A DNA stretch of 40,913 bases from Flavobacteriales bacterium (lineage in GTDB: Bacteria > Bacteroidota > Bacteroidia > NS11-12g > UBA955). This document shows, piece after piece, positions 7,781 through 16,743 of this stretch (its first letter is position 1; each line of letters opens with the position of its first letter). The position numbers and the translations under genes are program-made. The stretch covers positions 191,116 through 232,028 of the forward strand of contig CANMCY010000002.1 in NCBI GenBank assembly GCA_947496375.1, given 5' to 3'. Below the pieces are notes generated by a model. It made no database searches, was not told where the DNA came from, and saw only the letters and a program-made list of their open reading frames with translations.

Positions 7781-8718
7781 AGCGCCTCATCATTGATGGT
7801 ATCTGAAATCAAATACCTGGGCCGGTTCTTGGTCTGGTCAAATACATTGGAGATATATATAGCACATATTCCTATGGCTGTGATAATAAGACCACTAAAA
7901 AACATTATAACCACCATCAGGGATGTCCATCCCTCCATAGATCCCTTTGTGTAATACTGATAAATAAAATATACAATTCCAAGCAATGCCAGCAAAGAGG
8001 TGGCTACCCCTACCTGAAAAGTAATGTGCAGCAATTTATTGGAATTCGTGGTGGCTGTATTCAATGCGAGGGTCATCAACTTGCGAAAATTGTAAGCACT
8101 CTTACCTGCATACCGACCTCTATGTTCCACATCCACAATGGCCCTATCAAAGCCAGCCCATTGGATGGCCCACATATAGGTTTTATGGTAATCTCTGTAC
8201 TGATGATAGGCGTTTACAACCTTGCGTGTGAGCAAAGAATAGTTAGAAAGATTGGGGTCAATATCATAATGGCTGATTGTTTTTAAAAATCTGTAATAGC
8301 CCTTTGCAGTAAAATTTTTCCATGCACTGTGCTCCCTTTGAATAAGCCGTGCAAAAACAATATCCGCCCCTGTTTCTTTCTGTTTTGCCAGTAATGCAGG
8401 TATATACTCCGGATCATGCTGTAAATCACAATCCATAAGCACTACAAATTCACCCTTAGCGTGTTCAAATCCTGCAGCAATGGCATTGTGCTGTCCAAAA
8501 TTGCGACTCAAGCGAATGCCTTTGACCCTGTTATCTTTCATCCCTTCATTAACAATGGCCTGCCATGAGTTTTCCGGACAACGATCATCCACCAATATAA
8601 TTTCGAATTGATGGGTAACATGCTCAACCGCCTCTTTAATGCGTTTTACCAGTTCCGGTACAATTTCTTTTGCTTTGTAAACCGGCGAAACTATGGATAT
8701 CATGGGGTTTAATGTCAT
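7777..8718 (-). CDS. GT2 glycosyltransferase, GtrB/ArnC/DPM1-like, with two C-terminal TM helices
   Basis: The 313-aa protein begins with a GT-A nucleotide-sugar domain: ISIVSPVYKAKE (7-18), IILVDDRCPEN (40-50) and the DxD motif MDCDLQHDPE (95-104). SRNFGQHNAI (71-80) is typical of polyprenyl-phosphate glycosyltransferases such as GtrB, ArnC and dolichol-phosphate mannose synthase. Two hydrophobic helices follow at about 229-251 and 262-286. Such enzymes load a sugar onto undecaprenyl phosphate so that it can be used outside the membrane. It lies between the amidohydrolase and the unknown 313-aa gene, with 4-bp overlaps on both sides, so it may load the sugar these enzymes make. Confidence 0.88.
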   Translation of the reverse strand: MTLNPMISIVSPVYKAKEIVPELVKRIKEAVEHVTHQFEIILVDDRCPENSWQAIVNEGMKDNRVKGIRLSRNFGQHNAIAAGFEHAKGEFVVLMDCDLQHDPEYIPALLAKQKETGADIVFARLIQREHSAWKNFTAKGYYRFLKTISHYDIDPNLSNYSLLTRKVVNAYHQYRDYHKTYMWAIQWAGFDRAIVDVEHRGRYAGKSAYNFRKLMTLALNTATTNSNKLLHITFQVGVATSLLALLGIVYFIYQYYTKGSMEGWTSLMVVIMFFSGLIITAIGICAIYISNVFDQTKNRPRYLISDTINDEAL

Positions 8719-9656
8719 GGCTGCTGTGATAATAATTTTTTTATTAACCCTATTTTATCTGTCTCTTCCTCTCGGGGTGTGCGCACATTTCCCCGGCCAT
8801 CTGCTATACCAATAATGGCTGAGGGTTGATTTATATTATCAAGAATAATGGCCCCGTCTTTACCCATAGTACCCCCCGCAACCACGTCTATCCCCTGCAT
8901 GGTTTCGGCTCCCATTACGTGTTTAACCAAATCGTCTGTTTCCAGCAAATGCATAACCAGACTGGATAATCCGGCCCGCACGTCTACCCTGTAAATTCCA
9001 CAATTCATATTCCGGGCGGTCTGCAAAACGTCAACACTAAAATTTCCAATGCCTACATCAAAAAAAGTAGTTCCTGCATGGATATTCATCCTGTCAAGTT
9101 GTGAAAGGGTTGTGGTTCTAATACCGCCGCCCACTACAATATCATATTGCTGATTGGCAATAGGCAAAGCAGATGTTTGCACTCCCCACTGTGTAAGTTT
9201 CCAATGAAGTATTTCATGTAAACTCCCTGTTCCGGTAAGCAACACATTCATACCCCTAATATCACCAAGAAGCCGCTGAATCAATTGAATGGCGGCATCT
9301 GCCCATGTATGGTTATCACTGTACATAAAAAGACCGGAGCCGGGCCAATCTTTTTTTATGGCAGCAATGAGTTGTTCTGAATTTTCCCTTTTTCTGTCAA
9401 TATCAAACACTACTGCCGAAAACACTCCTCCGGCAAGCCTTACAACGGTCTCAAGAAATGATACTGAAGACAACTCTACAAAGGCAAGTAAATTGGTTAC
9501 GCTTTCGCGGATATAAGGGATTTGTATTGCATGCTCATCAGAAACCGGATATTGCTGTATAACCAGCACAGGGGGTTTGCCCGTCTTCTTGAAAAGCGTC
9601 TTAACATCCTGCACTCTTTCCATAAAAATATCCTCTGCCTGCTGCTCTGTCATCAT
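8715..9656 (-). CDS. Unrecognised 313-aa protein with two possible Rossmann-like segments
   Basis: I do not recognise a family. The first 130 residues alternate hydrophobic strands (PPVLVIQQYPV, FSAVVFDID, GSGLFMYSD) and helices. A possible dinucleotide-binding turn follows: GMNVLLTGTGSLHE (135-148), then a helix and YDIVVGGGIRTTTL (171-184), then TTFFDVGIGNFSVDVL (196-211). The C-terminal part has a glycine-rich VVAGGTMGKDGAIILDN (258-274) and an acidic/basic patch at 288-301. There is no signal peptide or TM helix. It overlaps the aldolase gene and the GT2 gene by 4 bp each, so it is firmly part of this module. An oxidoreductase or dehydratase acting with the aldolase is a guess. It does not resemble acetaldehyde dehydrogenase (MhpF), the usual partner of this aldolase family. 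Confidence 0.7.
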   Translation of the reverse strand: MMTEQQAEDIFMERVQDVKTLFKKTGKPPVLVIQQYPVSDEHAIQIPYIRESVTNLLAFVELSSVSFLETVVRLAGGVFSAVVFDIDRKRENSEQLIAAIKKDWPGSGLFMYSDNHTWADAAIQLIQRLLGDIRGMNVLLTGTGSLHEILHWKLTQWGVQTSALPIANQQYDIVVGGGIRTTTLSQLDRMNIHAGTTFFDVGIGNFSVDVLQTARNMNCGIYRVDVRAGLSSLVMHLLETDDLVKHVMGAETMQGIDVVAGGTMGKDGAIILDNINQPSAIIGIADGRGNVRTPREEETDKIGLIKKLLSQQP

Positions 9657-10705
9657 GATTTGTTTTGATACGTTTTGGGGTAGTAAACCCCTGCGTTTGC
9701 CATACTTTTTATACTTTGGGCCACTGATTCTATGAGATCTGCCGTTGGATTTTCTTTGTTAATTTTACTTACCTCCATGATGAGTGTACGGTAATCTATA
9801 GCATATTTTTCAGCCATTTCATTAATCACATGTAAGTAGGAATCATGAAACTGGGCGTAGCCCATCACCAGCTGCAAATCATCAGACCCTTTCAGTTCAT
9901 TGCTGCGATTGCTGATATATTGTGTACTTAGCCGGGCAACCTTTAGCGGATCAATACCACATGATTTCCCCATTTTTTCCAAAATAACCAGCATGCTTTC
10001 CGTCTGGGCATTACCGGCACCGCGGCCCATGCCCATCAGGGTAGTATCTACCACAGACGCTCCATTTTCAATGGCTGCTATATTATTGGCGTTGGCCAGT
10101 AGCAAATTATTATGTCCATGAAACCCAATGCGGGTTTTGAGGCCGGAATGCATCATTTCAATATAATGACCCACCTCAGCAGGCAACATTCCACCGGCAC
10201 TGTCTACCAATGAAATTACATCTGCACCTGCCTGTTCAATAGTCATTGCCCGTTTACACAATTCATAGGGTGTTACAGCATAGGATTTCATAAAATTATA
10301 CCCAACTTCCAGCCCTACTTTTTTTGCGAATTCTATGTACTCAACAGCCGTGTCACTTTTTGAAACATCGGTACCTATCCGTATAAAATCACAACCCCAT
10401 TCTGCAGCCAGGCGTATGTCTTCAAGGGTACCTACACCGGGGATGAAGAAAAAACCCACGCCCGCATTTTTTTTCACTGACACGGCTATAGCGGCAAATT
10501 GTTCATCCGTTAATATGGAACGAACCCCTTTGCGGGTGGCGCCCATGCCTATACCATTGCCTATTTCGATATACCTGAAACCCATCTCAGCCAGACCGGA
10601 TGTGATATCACGAACATCTTCAGCCGTCCATTGTCCATCTATGACATAACTACCGTCACGTATGGTGCAATCCAATATGTCTAAGGTTTTTTCAGACAAT
10701 GACAA
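9653..10705 (-). CDS. DRE-TIM metallolyase (HMGL-like / 4-hydroxy-2-oxovalerate aldolase-like)
   Basis: The 350-aa protein is a DRE-TIM barrel. LDCTIRDGSY (11-20) gives the metal-binding Asp12 and catalytic Arg16/Asp17. DSAGG (168-172) and FHGHNN (195-200) provide the metal-binding His196 and His198, and GMGRGAGNAQTE is the conserved glycine-rich loop. Family members make or break C-C bonds between pyruvate or acyl-CoA and an aldehyde or keto acid. The resemblance is closest to MhpE-type 4-hydroxy-2-oxoacid aldolases, and the second half includes a DmpG-like helical tail. It overlaps the ATP-grasp gene by 14 bp and the unknown 313-aa gene by 4 bp. I infer that it makes a hydroxy-keto acid used to decorate a sugar. 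Confidence 0.85.
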   Translation of the reverse strand: MSLSEKTLDILDCTIRDGSYVIDGQWTAEDVRDITSGLAEMGFRYIEIGNGIGMGATRKGVRSILTDEQFAAIAVSVKKNAGVGFFFIPGVGTLEDIRLAAEWGCDFIRIGTDVSKSDTAVEYIEFAKKVGLEVGYNFMKSYAVTPYELCKRAMTIEQAGADVISLVDSAGGMLPAEVGHYIEMMHSGLKTRIGFHGHNNLLLANANNIAAIENGASVVDTTLMGMGRGAGNAQTESMLVILEKMGKSCGIDPLKVARLSTQYISNRSNELKGSDDLQLVMGYAQFHDSYLHVINEMAEKYAIDYRTLIMEVSKINKENPTADLIESVAQSIKSMANAGVYYPKTYQNKS

Positions 10706-11852
10706 CCTCCAGTTTATTTAGTGCATTTTGCACCGTTTGATTCAATGCTTCTCGGTTTTCGGCCAGCGCCAACAAATAACCCGGCCTGCTCCTTCCATCG
10801 GCAACCACACCCAATACATCACCCTCTTTTCTTTCCAGGTCCGCATCCAAAACACCTTCTGAATTTTTCATGGCTTCAATGCCATGCAATTTACTTATCC
10901 TTCCGGAAGATAGCATGATAAATTTTAATACTCCTGCACCACCGGATCTAAAGATGGGGGCTGGCACCGTTTGAAATGCGTTTTCAATAACCCATCCCAT
11001 TACATCAAATGCATTCATGGCGGGCATCAAATGGGTAATTACCTTGCTTCCGCAGCCCCTTACGGCAAACTCAATCAATTGAACCTTATCGCCCGTTACC
11101 ATGATTTCTATGTGAATTACCCCGTTTTTAATCTCAAAACCCGTTACCAGTTTTCCTACAAATTCTATAATGGATGACTGTTGTGAGGGGCTATAAGATC
11201 CCGGATAGTTGAGTTCTAGGTCATACCGATACGGCAATGCAGATTTTATTTTATCGCATATTCCAAGTATATAGGGCTTACCTTCATGAACCAGCGCTTC
11301 CACGGAACCTTCTGTACCTGTCATCATTTCTTCCAGCATTACCCTTCCGGATATGGATGCCTGCATGGCCTCGGAAAACTTGAGCAGCAATTCTTCTTTG
11401 TTATTTACTACGGAGACCCCTCGTGAAGACTGGCTATCCACCGGTTTAACAAGCAAGGGGAAACCCTGCTTTTCTGCACTGATTATGGCCTCTGTATCGG
11501 ATGAAACACAATAAAATTCAGGGCCGGGTAAGGCAATTTTTAACGCATGTTGTCTCATCGCATACTTGTTGGTTGCGCGCAAGGCCAATAACTCACTATG
11601 ATAACGTAAACCCATTTTTTCCGCCACATAGGCAGCGGTAGGCACACCGATATCCGCAGCCGTTAGCACCCCGTTTATTTGGTGTTCCAGGGCCCATTGC
11701 AATGTTTTCTCCTTATCCTTTAAATCAATGGCTTCAAAATGATGTGCAAATGGCTTTCCCTCTGCGTTAGAGGACCAGTCTGTTGCACAAACTTCAATGC
11801 CCATGGAAACCGCTTTCTGAATCCATGGAACCTGCCAGGTTCCTGCGCCCAA
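10692..11852 (-). CDS. ATP-grasp ligase
   Basis: The protein has the PurK/carbamoyl-phosphate-synthase-like ATP-grasp layout: a pre-ATP-grasp domain (LGAGTWQVPWIQKA, then VLTAADIGVPTAAYVAEKMG), the P-loop region FPLLVKPVDSQSSRGVSVV, a hinge VMLEEMMTGTEGSVEAL, and the metal-binding end VIHIEIMV...IEFAVRGCG. Such enzymes form an acyl-phosphate and ligate a carboxylate to an amine or thiol. The start is unclear. A TTG at 11,852 gives 386 aa but cuts the first beta strand. The frame is open back to the stop at 11,889-11,891, and the residues KNKKLLLL just upstream complete a normal strand, so initiation at a CTG at 11,876 is plausible. No in-frame ATG exists there. The gene joins the aldolase gene by a 14-bp overlap. 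Confidence 0.85.
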   Translation of the reverse strand: MGAGTWQVPWIQKAVSMGIEVCATDWSSNAEGKPFAHHFEAIDLKDKEKTLQWALEHQINGVLTAADIGVPTAAYVAEKMGLRYHSELLALRATNKYAMRQHALKIALPGPEFYCVSSDTEAIISAEKQGFPLLVKPVDSQSSRGVSVVNNKEELLLKFSEAMQASISGRVMLEEMMTGTEGSVEALVHEGKPYILGICDKIKSALPYRYDLELNYPGSYSPSQQSSIIEFVGKLVTGFEIKNGVIHIEIMVTGDKVQLIEFAVRGCGSKVITHLMPAMNAFDVMGWVIENAFQTVPAPIFRSGGAGVLKFIMLSSGRISKLHGIEAMKNSEGVLDADLERKEGDVLGVVADGRSRPGYLLALAENREALNQTVQNALNKLEVVIV

Positions 11853-11888
11853 TAATAATAACTTCTTATTTTTCAGATCCTTATCGAT

Positions 11889-12665
11889 TTACTTGTTTTC
11901 AAGATCGGCAGAGTCAGCAACTGATGTGTTTCCCGATACCTTGTTTGTGGCAAAAATCATCATCCAGCGGCCCTCAAATGATAACCAGTCGGCAGCTTTA
12001 TGTTCATCAATTTTTTCAACCCCATGCGGTATTTGTGCATTAAAGAATATTACATCTCCTATATCGCATAAATCATCGCCAAAAATCTGGTCATCGCTTT
12101 CTCCTTCCACATATACCCCACCGGTTTCAAAATCTTCCCCTTTTTTAGACATGATTAAAAGTGGTACGGTGAGTTGATGATGGTCTACCGGATCACTATG
12201 TTTATTGAGGCCGCCTGTACCTTTGGGATAAAACTGAAACGACAGGCGGGCGATGCAGCCATCCTCAGGCACCATTCCCATAAATTTATTTTTAGGAAGA
12301 CCATTGATGGCATTTTTCAGATAAAAACCATCTTTCAATACTTCAAATAAATTGAATATATCCTGGTTCCATGGAAAAAAAACAAACTGATGAAAACACC
12401 CTTTCACGTAGGCCCGTTCGTCCCACCTATTCAGCCGGTGAAAATTAGGGGCTCCTGCCTCAATGGAATGATAATTGGGCAAAGAATTTCTACCAATATC
12501 CGTTAGATATTTTCGAACTTCCAAAATCCATTCTTTGTCATACATGTTTTTGAAAATGTAGACTGCCCCGTTTTGTATGTCTTTTCTGATATCCAGAATG
12601 GCTGCATCATCATTCAAAACGGTTCGATAATCGTTGATGAAATGGATATTATTTGCTTTTAACAT
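11889..12665 (-). CDS. 2-oxoglutarate/Fe(II)-dependent dioxygenase (phytanoyl-CoA dioxygenase-like)
   Basis: Numbered from the ATG at 12,665 (258 aa), the protein shows the iron-binding facial triad of the double-stranded beta-helix oxygenases: H156-x-D158 (NKHSDPV) and H214 (AQIPHGVE). R233 (FEGRWMM) is placed to bind 2-oxoglutarate. I chose this start because it falls 7 bp after the preceding stop; a longer frame from 12,755 would run inside the oxidoreductase gene. Enzymes of this type hydroxylate small molecules, lipids or sugars. Its place between the flavin oxidoreductase and the ATP-grasp ligase suggests oxidation of a sugar or acyl precursor. The substrate is unknown. Confidence 0.8.
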   Translation of the reverse strand: MLKANNIHFINDYRTVLNDDAAILDIRKDIQNGAVYIFKNMYDKEWILEVRKYLTDIGRNSLPNYHSIEAGAPNFHRLNRWDERAYVKGCFHQFVFFPWNQDIFNLFEVLKDGFYLKNAINGLPKNKFMGMVPEDGCIARLSFQFYPKGTGGLNKHSDPVDHHQLTVPLLIMSKKGEDFETGGVYVEGESDDQIFGDDLCDIGDVIFFNAQIPHGVEKIDEHKAADWLSFEGRWMMIFATNKVSGNTSVADSADLENK

Positions 12666-12672
12666 GATGGTA

Positions 12673-14259
12673 TTATTTGGATTCGTGGTACTCTTCTTCG
12701 GTATTAATTTCCCAGAGGTTTGACTTGTTTGTATTGTTGGCCAAAATATTATCAACGGCCACCATAGCAGTTAGCATACTATGATCGCTGTTATTGTACT
12801 TATGCATCCCATTTCTGCCTATTGGATAAAGGTTTTTCAAATCATTAAGGTATGATATCACTTTAGGAAAATCGGCATAACTACCGGTATATGCAGGATA
12901 TGTCTTTTTTACCCTCACAATGGTTGAATCCAGCACCGCATCGGAATCAATTATTCCTATTTTCTCCAATTCCTGAATTGCCATTTGAATAAAACGACTG
13001 TCTTCCAAAGCCCATAAATCATCCCCTTCATTACAAAAATATTCAAGACCCATCCAAATAGTATTCTTATCGGCAACCAGATGGGGGCTCCAGTTATTGA
13101 ATATTTGCAAACGCCCTATCCTCACATCTCTCTCTTGAATATAAATCCAATTATCCTGAATTAGTCCTTGTGGTTGATTTTTGTCTTTTACTTTTAAAGA
13201 ACGACATAACAAACCAACGGTAATAAAATCCCTATAATTTAATTGTGTGGCAACTTGCCTGACCTCTGGATCAACTTCAAATTCAAATGCTTCAAAGAGG
13301 TCTTTAATTGGCATCGTGCTGAAGACCAAATCTGCCGAAAAGGATATAATATTTTGGTTTTCATCCCTGCAAACAACCTCATTAATCCCTTCTTTGATGT
13401 TGCCTTTCAAACCAATTACTTCACAGTTAAGGATTATTTGACCCCCTTTCACTTTGATTTTTTCAGCCACCAATTCCCACATCTGACCTGGCCCGAGTTT
13501 TGGGTACAAGAACTTTTCTATCAAGGAGGTTTCTGTGTTTTTCTGACTGATGCCTTTGGCTCTACCTGAGCCAATAGCATTACGCAGAGCATGTTTAATG
13601 GTCTTACTTACAGACAGGCCTTTGATTCTTTGTGCACCCCAGTCTTTGCTGATTTCATTGCATTTAAATCCCCAAACCTTTTCGGTATAATCTTTAAAAA
13701 AAGTTAAATACAAAGCTTTACCAAAACGATTGATGAAAAAATCCTCCAATGTTTCTTCTGGCTTAATGGGTTTTACCCTAATATATAAATAACTAAACAA
13801 GATTTTAAACATACGCACAACCCCAAGGTTTTTAATCGTCTCAACACTTAAAGAAACAGGGTATGAAAAAAATTTTCTCAGAAAATAAATACGGCTGAGC
13901 CTGTTTCTCACCAACATCACACGATTAGGATTCGAAATCATTTTACTATCCGTGGTTTCTGTAACCACCTGCTTTGTTTGCCCATGATATTTCACTATAA
14001 GATTATCATCCAACTCGGCACTGTCAATAGGCATGATATTCAGCCACCAATCCATTACCCTGTCACTTTTGCTAAAAAAACGATGACCACCAATATCCAT
14101 GCGATTTCCCTTATAGTTTACCGTTTTTGAAATCCCACCAATATCCGAAGAAGCTTCCAAGACTATTATGTCAAATTTATCTCCCCGTGTTAATAATTCA
14201 TAGGCAGCCGTTAACCCGGCGGGACCGGCACCTATTAAGACAACTTTTGTCTGATTCAA
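12673..14259 (-). CDS. FAD-dependent NAD(P)-binding oxidoreductase, Glf/protoporphyrinogen-oxidase-like
   Basis: The 528-aa flavoprotein has the FAD-binding dinucleotide motif [17 protein letters not shown] (7-23), then [18 protein letters not shown], and [10 protein letters not shown] (58-67), typical of UDP-galactopyranose-mutase-like and amine-oxidase-like proteins. Its C-terminal FAD contact is [18 protein letters not shown]. Such proteins are common in glycan loci, where they act as sugar mutases or oxidoreductases. The length exceeds classical Glf (about 370-390 aa), so pyranose-furanose mutase activity is only one option. It starts with an ATGA overlap with the polytopic protein gene and ends 7 bp before the dioxygenase gene. 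Confidence 0.8.
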   Translation of the reverse strand: MNQTKVVLIGAGPAGLTAAYELLTRGDKFDIIVLEASSDIGGISKTVNYKGNRMDIGGHRFFSKSDRVMDWWLNIMPIDSAELDDNLIVKYHGQTKQVVTETTDSKMISNPNRVMLVRNRLSRIYFLRKFFSYPVSLSVETIKNLGVVRMFKILFSYLYIRVKPIKPEETLEDFFINRFGKALYLTFFKDYTEKVWGFKCNEISKDWGAQRIKGLSVSKTIKHALRNAIGSGRAKGISQKNTETSLIEKFLYPKLGPGQMWELVAEKIKVKGGQIILNCEVIGLKGNIKEGINEVVCRDENQNIISFSADLVFSTMPIKDLFEAFEFEVDPEVRQVATQLNYRDFITVGLLCRSLKVKDKNQPQGLIQDNWIYIQERDVRIGRLQIFNNWSPHLVADKNTIWMGLEYFCNEGDDLWALEDSRFIQMAIQELEKIGIIDSDAVLDSTIVRVKKTYPAYTGSYADFPKVISYLNDLKNLYPIGRNGMHKYNNSDHSMLTAMVAVDNILANNTNKSNLWEINTEEEYHESK

Positions 14260-15554
14260 TTTGTTTGCTTGTTTGTTGTTTTACCGTTTTTATTGAATAA
14301 CCATATATTTCCTCTATAAAGGAAGAAGTCGATTAATAGGGCAGACATAATGATAAAATAGGGATATATATAGATTAATAACCTCTCCCAATCATATATT
14401 CCCCCAATAGATACTGTTGCCATGGCTGTAAAAGTTAGAATTGGAAACAAAAACAATATTGGGCTACTGGGGGTGCATAATTTCGAAAACCTTATTCCAA
14501 TCATCATTATTATCATAATTACCAAAACCATGTAACGATATTCTATAAGTATATCAAGCATTTTAGTAATTATAAATTTCCAATAAATCCCTTTTTGTTT
14601 GCATCTTTGAGTAAACGCTTCAAGCCGACTAAATGATATGTTTTTTGTGTCGATAATATTGATTACAAAAAGCATATCATCTGTAGGTCTGGTTATTCCC
14701 GGAAAACGATTGGCATTTTTCTTGTAATAATCTATGCAAAAGTTATTTAAATAAAAAACAGAAACATAAAAGCCCCTTCCAAGGGTAGAATCAATCATAG
14801 AAACCAGTTCTTTATCCACATCATTCTTATAAGAGCCCGAAAGACAAATATTTGCCAGATCATTGTTCAAGGAAACCATGGTTATACCGTTGTAACCAAA
14901 TTTACTATGATTTGCAACCTTAAATAACCATAAGCAACTGGTCACCAATATCAACATTACAATACCTAGCAGTTGTTTTTTATAATTGCTTTTATTCATG
15001 CTATACAAAACAAAGAATAAATAAACTACGAACAATAAAATAAATGTAGGCTTTGTAAACACAGCAATGCCAATAAGAATAGGTAATATCAGACGGGCTA
15101 TGTGAGAATTGTCCTTAATCATTACAACAAAAATAAAACCAAGCAACACTGACAGAAAAACACAAAATGTTTCAGGTAAAATCATGGCATTGAAACGATT
15201 TATAACTTCCCATTGCATAAAAAACAAACTAAACAATAAAACCAACCAGTGTTGATGAACTGTTTTTCTCAATAGCAGATAAAACAATAAAACACTAAAG
15301 AAAGAACAACAATAATTAAATAGCAATACATTTTCACCTAGGCCTGCAATGTTTCCAGGATTTAAAAATGCCAGTATTGTCGGAAAAACCACCATCCGGA
15401 AAGGATTGACCTCACTGTTAAAAATGTTAGAAGGATAAAAGTAACTAACTGTATCAGAATTATATAAAATAGCACCTGTATGCAAATATTTATAGATTTT
15501 ATAAATCAAAACTATTAGAATTAATATTATAAAATAAATATTATCTTTTTTCAT
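14256..15554 (-). CDS. Polytopic membrane protein, possible GT-C glycosyltransferase
   Basis: The 432-aa protein is very hydrophobic, with roughly ten predicted TM helices. After the first helix ([17 protein letters not shown]) there is an external-type loop with an acidic residue, [12 protein letters not shown]. That arrangement is seen in GT-C enzymes, where an Asp in the first loop is catalytic. A long extracytoplasmic loop lies at about 225-320, followed by four C-terminal helices. It overlaps the genes on both sides by 4 bp. A GT-C transferase using polyprenyl-linked donors is the best guess, which would fit the GtrB-like enzyme in the same operon. A polymerase is a weaker alternative. 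Confidence 0.55.
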   Translation of the reverse strand: MKKDNIYFIILILIVLIYKIYKYLHTGAILYNSDTVSYFYPSNIFNSEVNPFRMVVFPTILAFLNPGNIAGLGENVLLFNYCCSFFSVLLFYLLLRKTVHQHWLVLLFSLFFMQWEVINRFNAMILPETFCVFLSVLLGFIFVVMIKDNSHIARLILPILIGIAVFTKPTFILLFVVYLFFVLYSMNKSNYKKQLLGIVMLILVTSCLWLFKVANHSKFGYNGITMVSLNNDLANICLSGSYKNDVDKELVSMIDSTLGRGFYVSVFYLNNFCIDYYKKNANRFPGITRPTDDMLFVINIIDTKNISFSRLEAFTQRCKQKGIYWKFIITKMLDILIEYRYMVLVIMIIMMIGIRFSKLCTPSSPILFLFPILTFTAMATVSIGGIYDWERLLIYIYPYFIIMSALLIDFFLYRGNIWLFNKNGKTTNKQTN

Positions 15555-16738
15555 ATAATTCCTTTTATAGCGGTAATTTTCACCTTCATATCCATGTATT
15601 GAAATGCAACATCTCGGATTTTGGATGATAAATTATTGATTTTGTAAGTGTTCGACACAAATTCAATAATTTCCTCCAATTTAGGCGGGGTCATTGGAGC
15701 TAATTTCAAAGCCAAACCTTTCTTGACTAAAAATTCATAATCACTGTCCTCCTGACCGTAAACGGCCGGAATGCCCCTAGCCGCATACTCTCGCATTTTC
15801 AGCGAACACGCCTCATTCAAACCCTTTCGCTGTAATGCAAAACTACCCAGGCCAATATGAATGGTGTCAGATAACACGTTTAACATTTTCTTATCGGCAA
15901 ACCCCGGTTTAACGATATAAGGGGCTTCGTAGGGTTTCAACACACTTGTATCGCCCAATAGCCATAGCTGTATCTGAATCGGTCCCCGATATTGCTCAAT
16001 CCCCTGCATTACCAAATCGATTCCATGCCAGTCTACAGCTGTACTCCCCCCCACCAGCATCATGAGATTCAGTTGTTTTCCGTCAAAAACCGGGGAGGTT
16101 CGCAACGGATACGCTTCTGCATCTATGCCATTGGCGATAACAGTCGGTGATGGTTTTTTGAGCAACGCCCTTCTCACTTCATATTCGCCGATTTCCCGGG
16201 TTACTGCCACTATCTTCGAGGTAGCACCCAGCGCTAATGAACCAAAGATTTTTTCATTGATCATGGGAAGTAAGGTATGTTCAAACCAGCTAAGCAATTT
16301 TGAAGGTTTTAGTCCAAAAGGGTTTTCTTTGGCCAAGGCTTTGACCTCCAAATATTCCATTGTCTGATGTTCGGTAATGGATTTGTGGCCGTATTTTAAC
16401 AAAAACAACCACCAGAAAAAACCCGGACGATAATTGCGGATATACAGCTTATCATATTTTCCGGCATTGTTGTCAGCCCATTTTTTCAGCGCCTGAATCA
16501 ATTTTTGACGCTTGCGGGTTTTAATAAAAAATCTCCCTTGGATTTTTTCCACTTTTACATACTCTACATATGGCTGTTTCCGTTGTTCAGGTGAAAAATC
16601 AAATCCCAAGAAAACACCCTTAGTGGTAACCCCATGTTTGTTCAAACCGTTGATCTGGGCGATAATTTTATCATGAACAGAACCCTTGCCCGGGCCTGCA
16701 CCAACATAAATATATGCGATTGTAGGTGTGTTAATCAC
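15551..16738 (-). CDS. GT4-like glycosyltransferase
   Basis: The 395-aa GT-B protein opens with AYIYVGAGPGKGSVHDKI, a glycine-rich loop, and has a linker SPTVIANGIDAEAYPL, a classical GT4 domain-junction motif. The C-terminal half includes LNLMMLVGGSTAVDWHG and IQLWLLGDTSVLKPY. The usual E-x7-E region is replaced by RKGLNEACSLKMREYAARG, which keeps two acidic positions around an SLK core. It lies 5 bp after the GT4 gene upstream and overlaps the membrane-protein gene downstream by 4 bp. Cytoplasmic sugar transfer to the growing lipid-linked glycan is expected. Donor and acceptor cannot be assigned. Confidence 0.75.
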   Translation of the reverse strand: MINTPTIAYIYVGAGPGKGSVHDKIIAQINGLNKHGVTTKGVFLGFDFSPEQRKQPYVEYVKVEKIQGRFFIKTRKRQKLIQALKKWADNNAGKYDKLYIRNYRPGFFWWLFLLKYGHKSITEHQTMEYLEVKALAKENPFGLKPSKLLSWFEHTLLPMINEKIFGSLALGATSKIVAVTREIGEYEVRRALLKKPSPTVIANGIDAEAYPLRTSPVFDGKQLNLMMLVGGSTAVDWHGIDLVMQGIEQYRGPIQIQLWLLGDTSVLKPYEAPYIVKPGFADKKMLNVLSDTIHIGLGSFALQRKGLNEACSLKMREYAARGIPAVYGQEDSDYEFLVKKGLALKLAPMTPPKLEEIIEFVSNTYKINNLSSKIRDVAFQYMDMKVKITAIKGII

Positions 16739-16743
16739 TCGAT

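Noticed and set aside
12666-12755. Longer start for the dioxygenase gene at 12,755.
   Set aside because: It would be read inside the preceding oxidoreductase gene, and the N-terminal residues look non-protein-like. The ATG at 12,665 directly follows that gene's stop.
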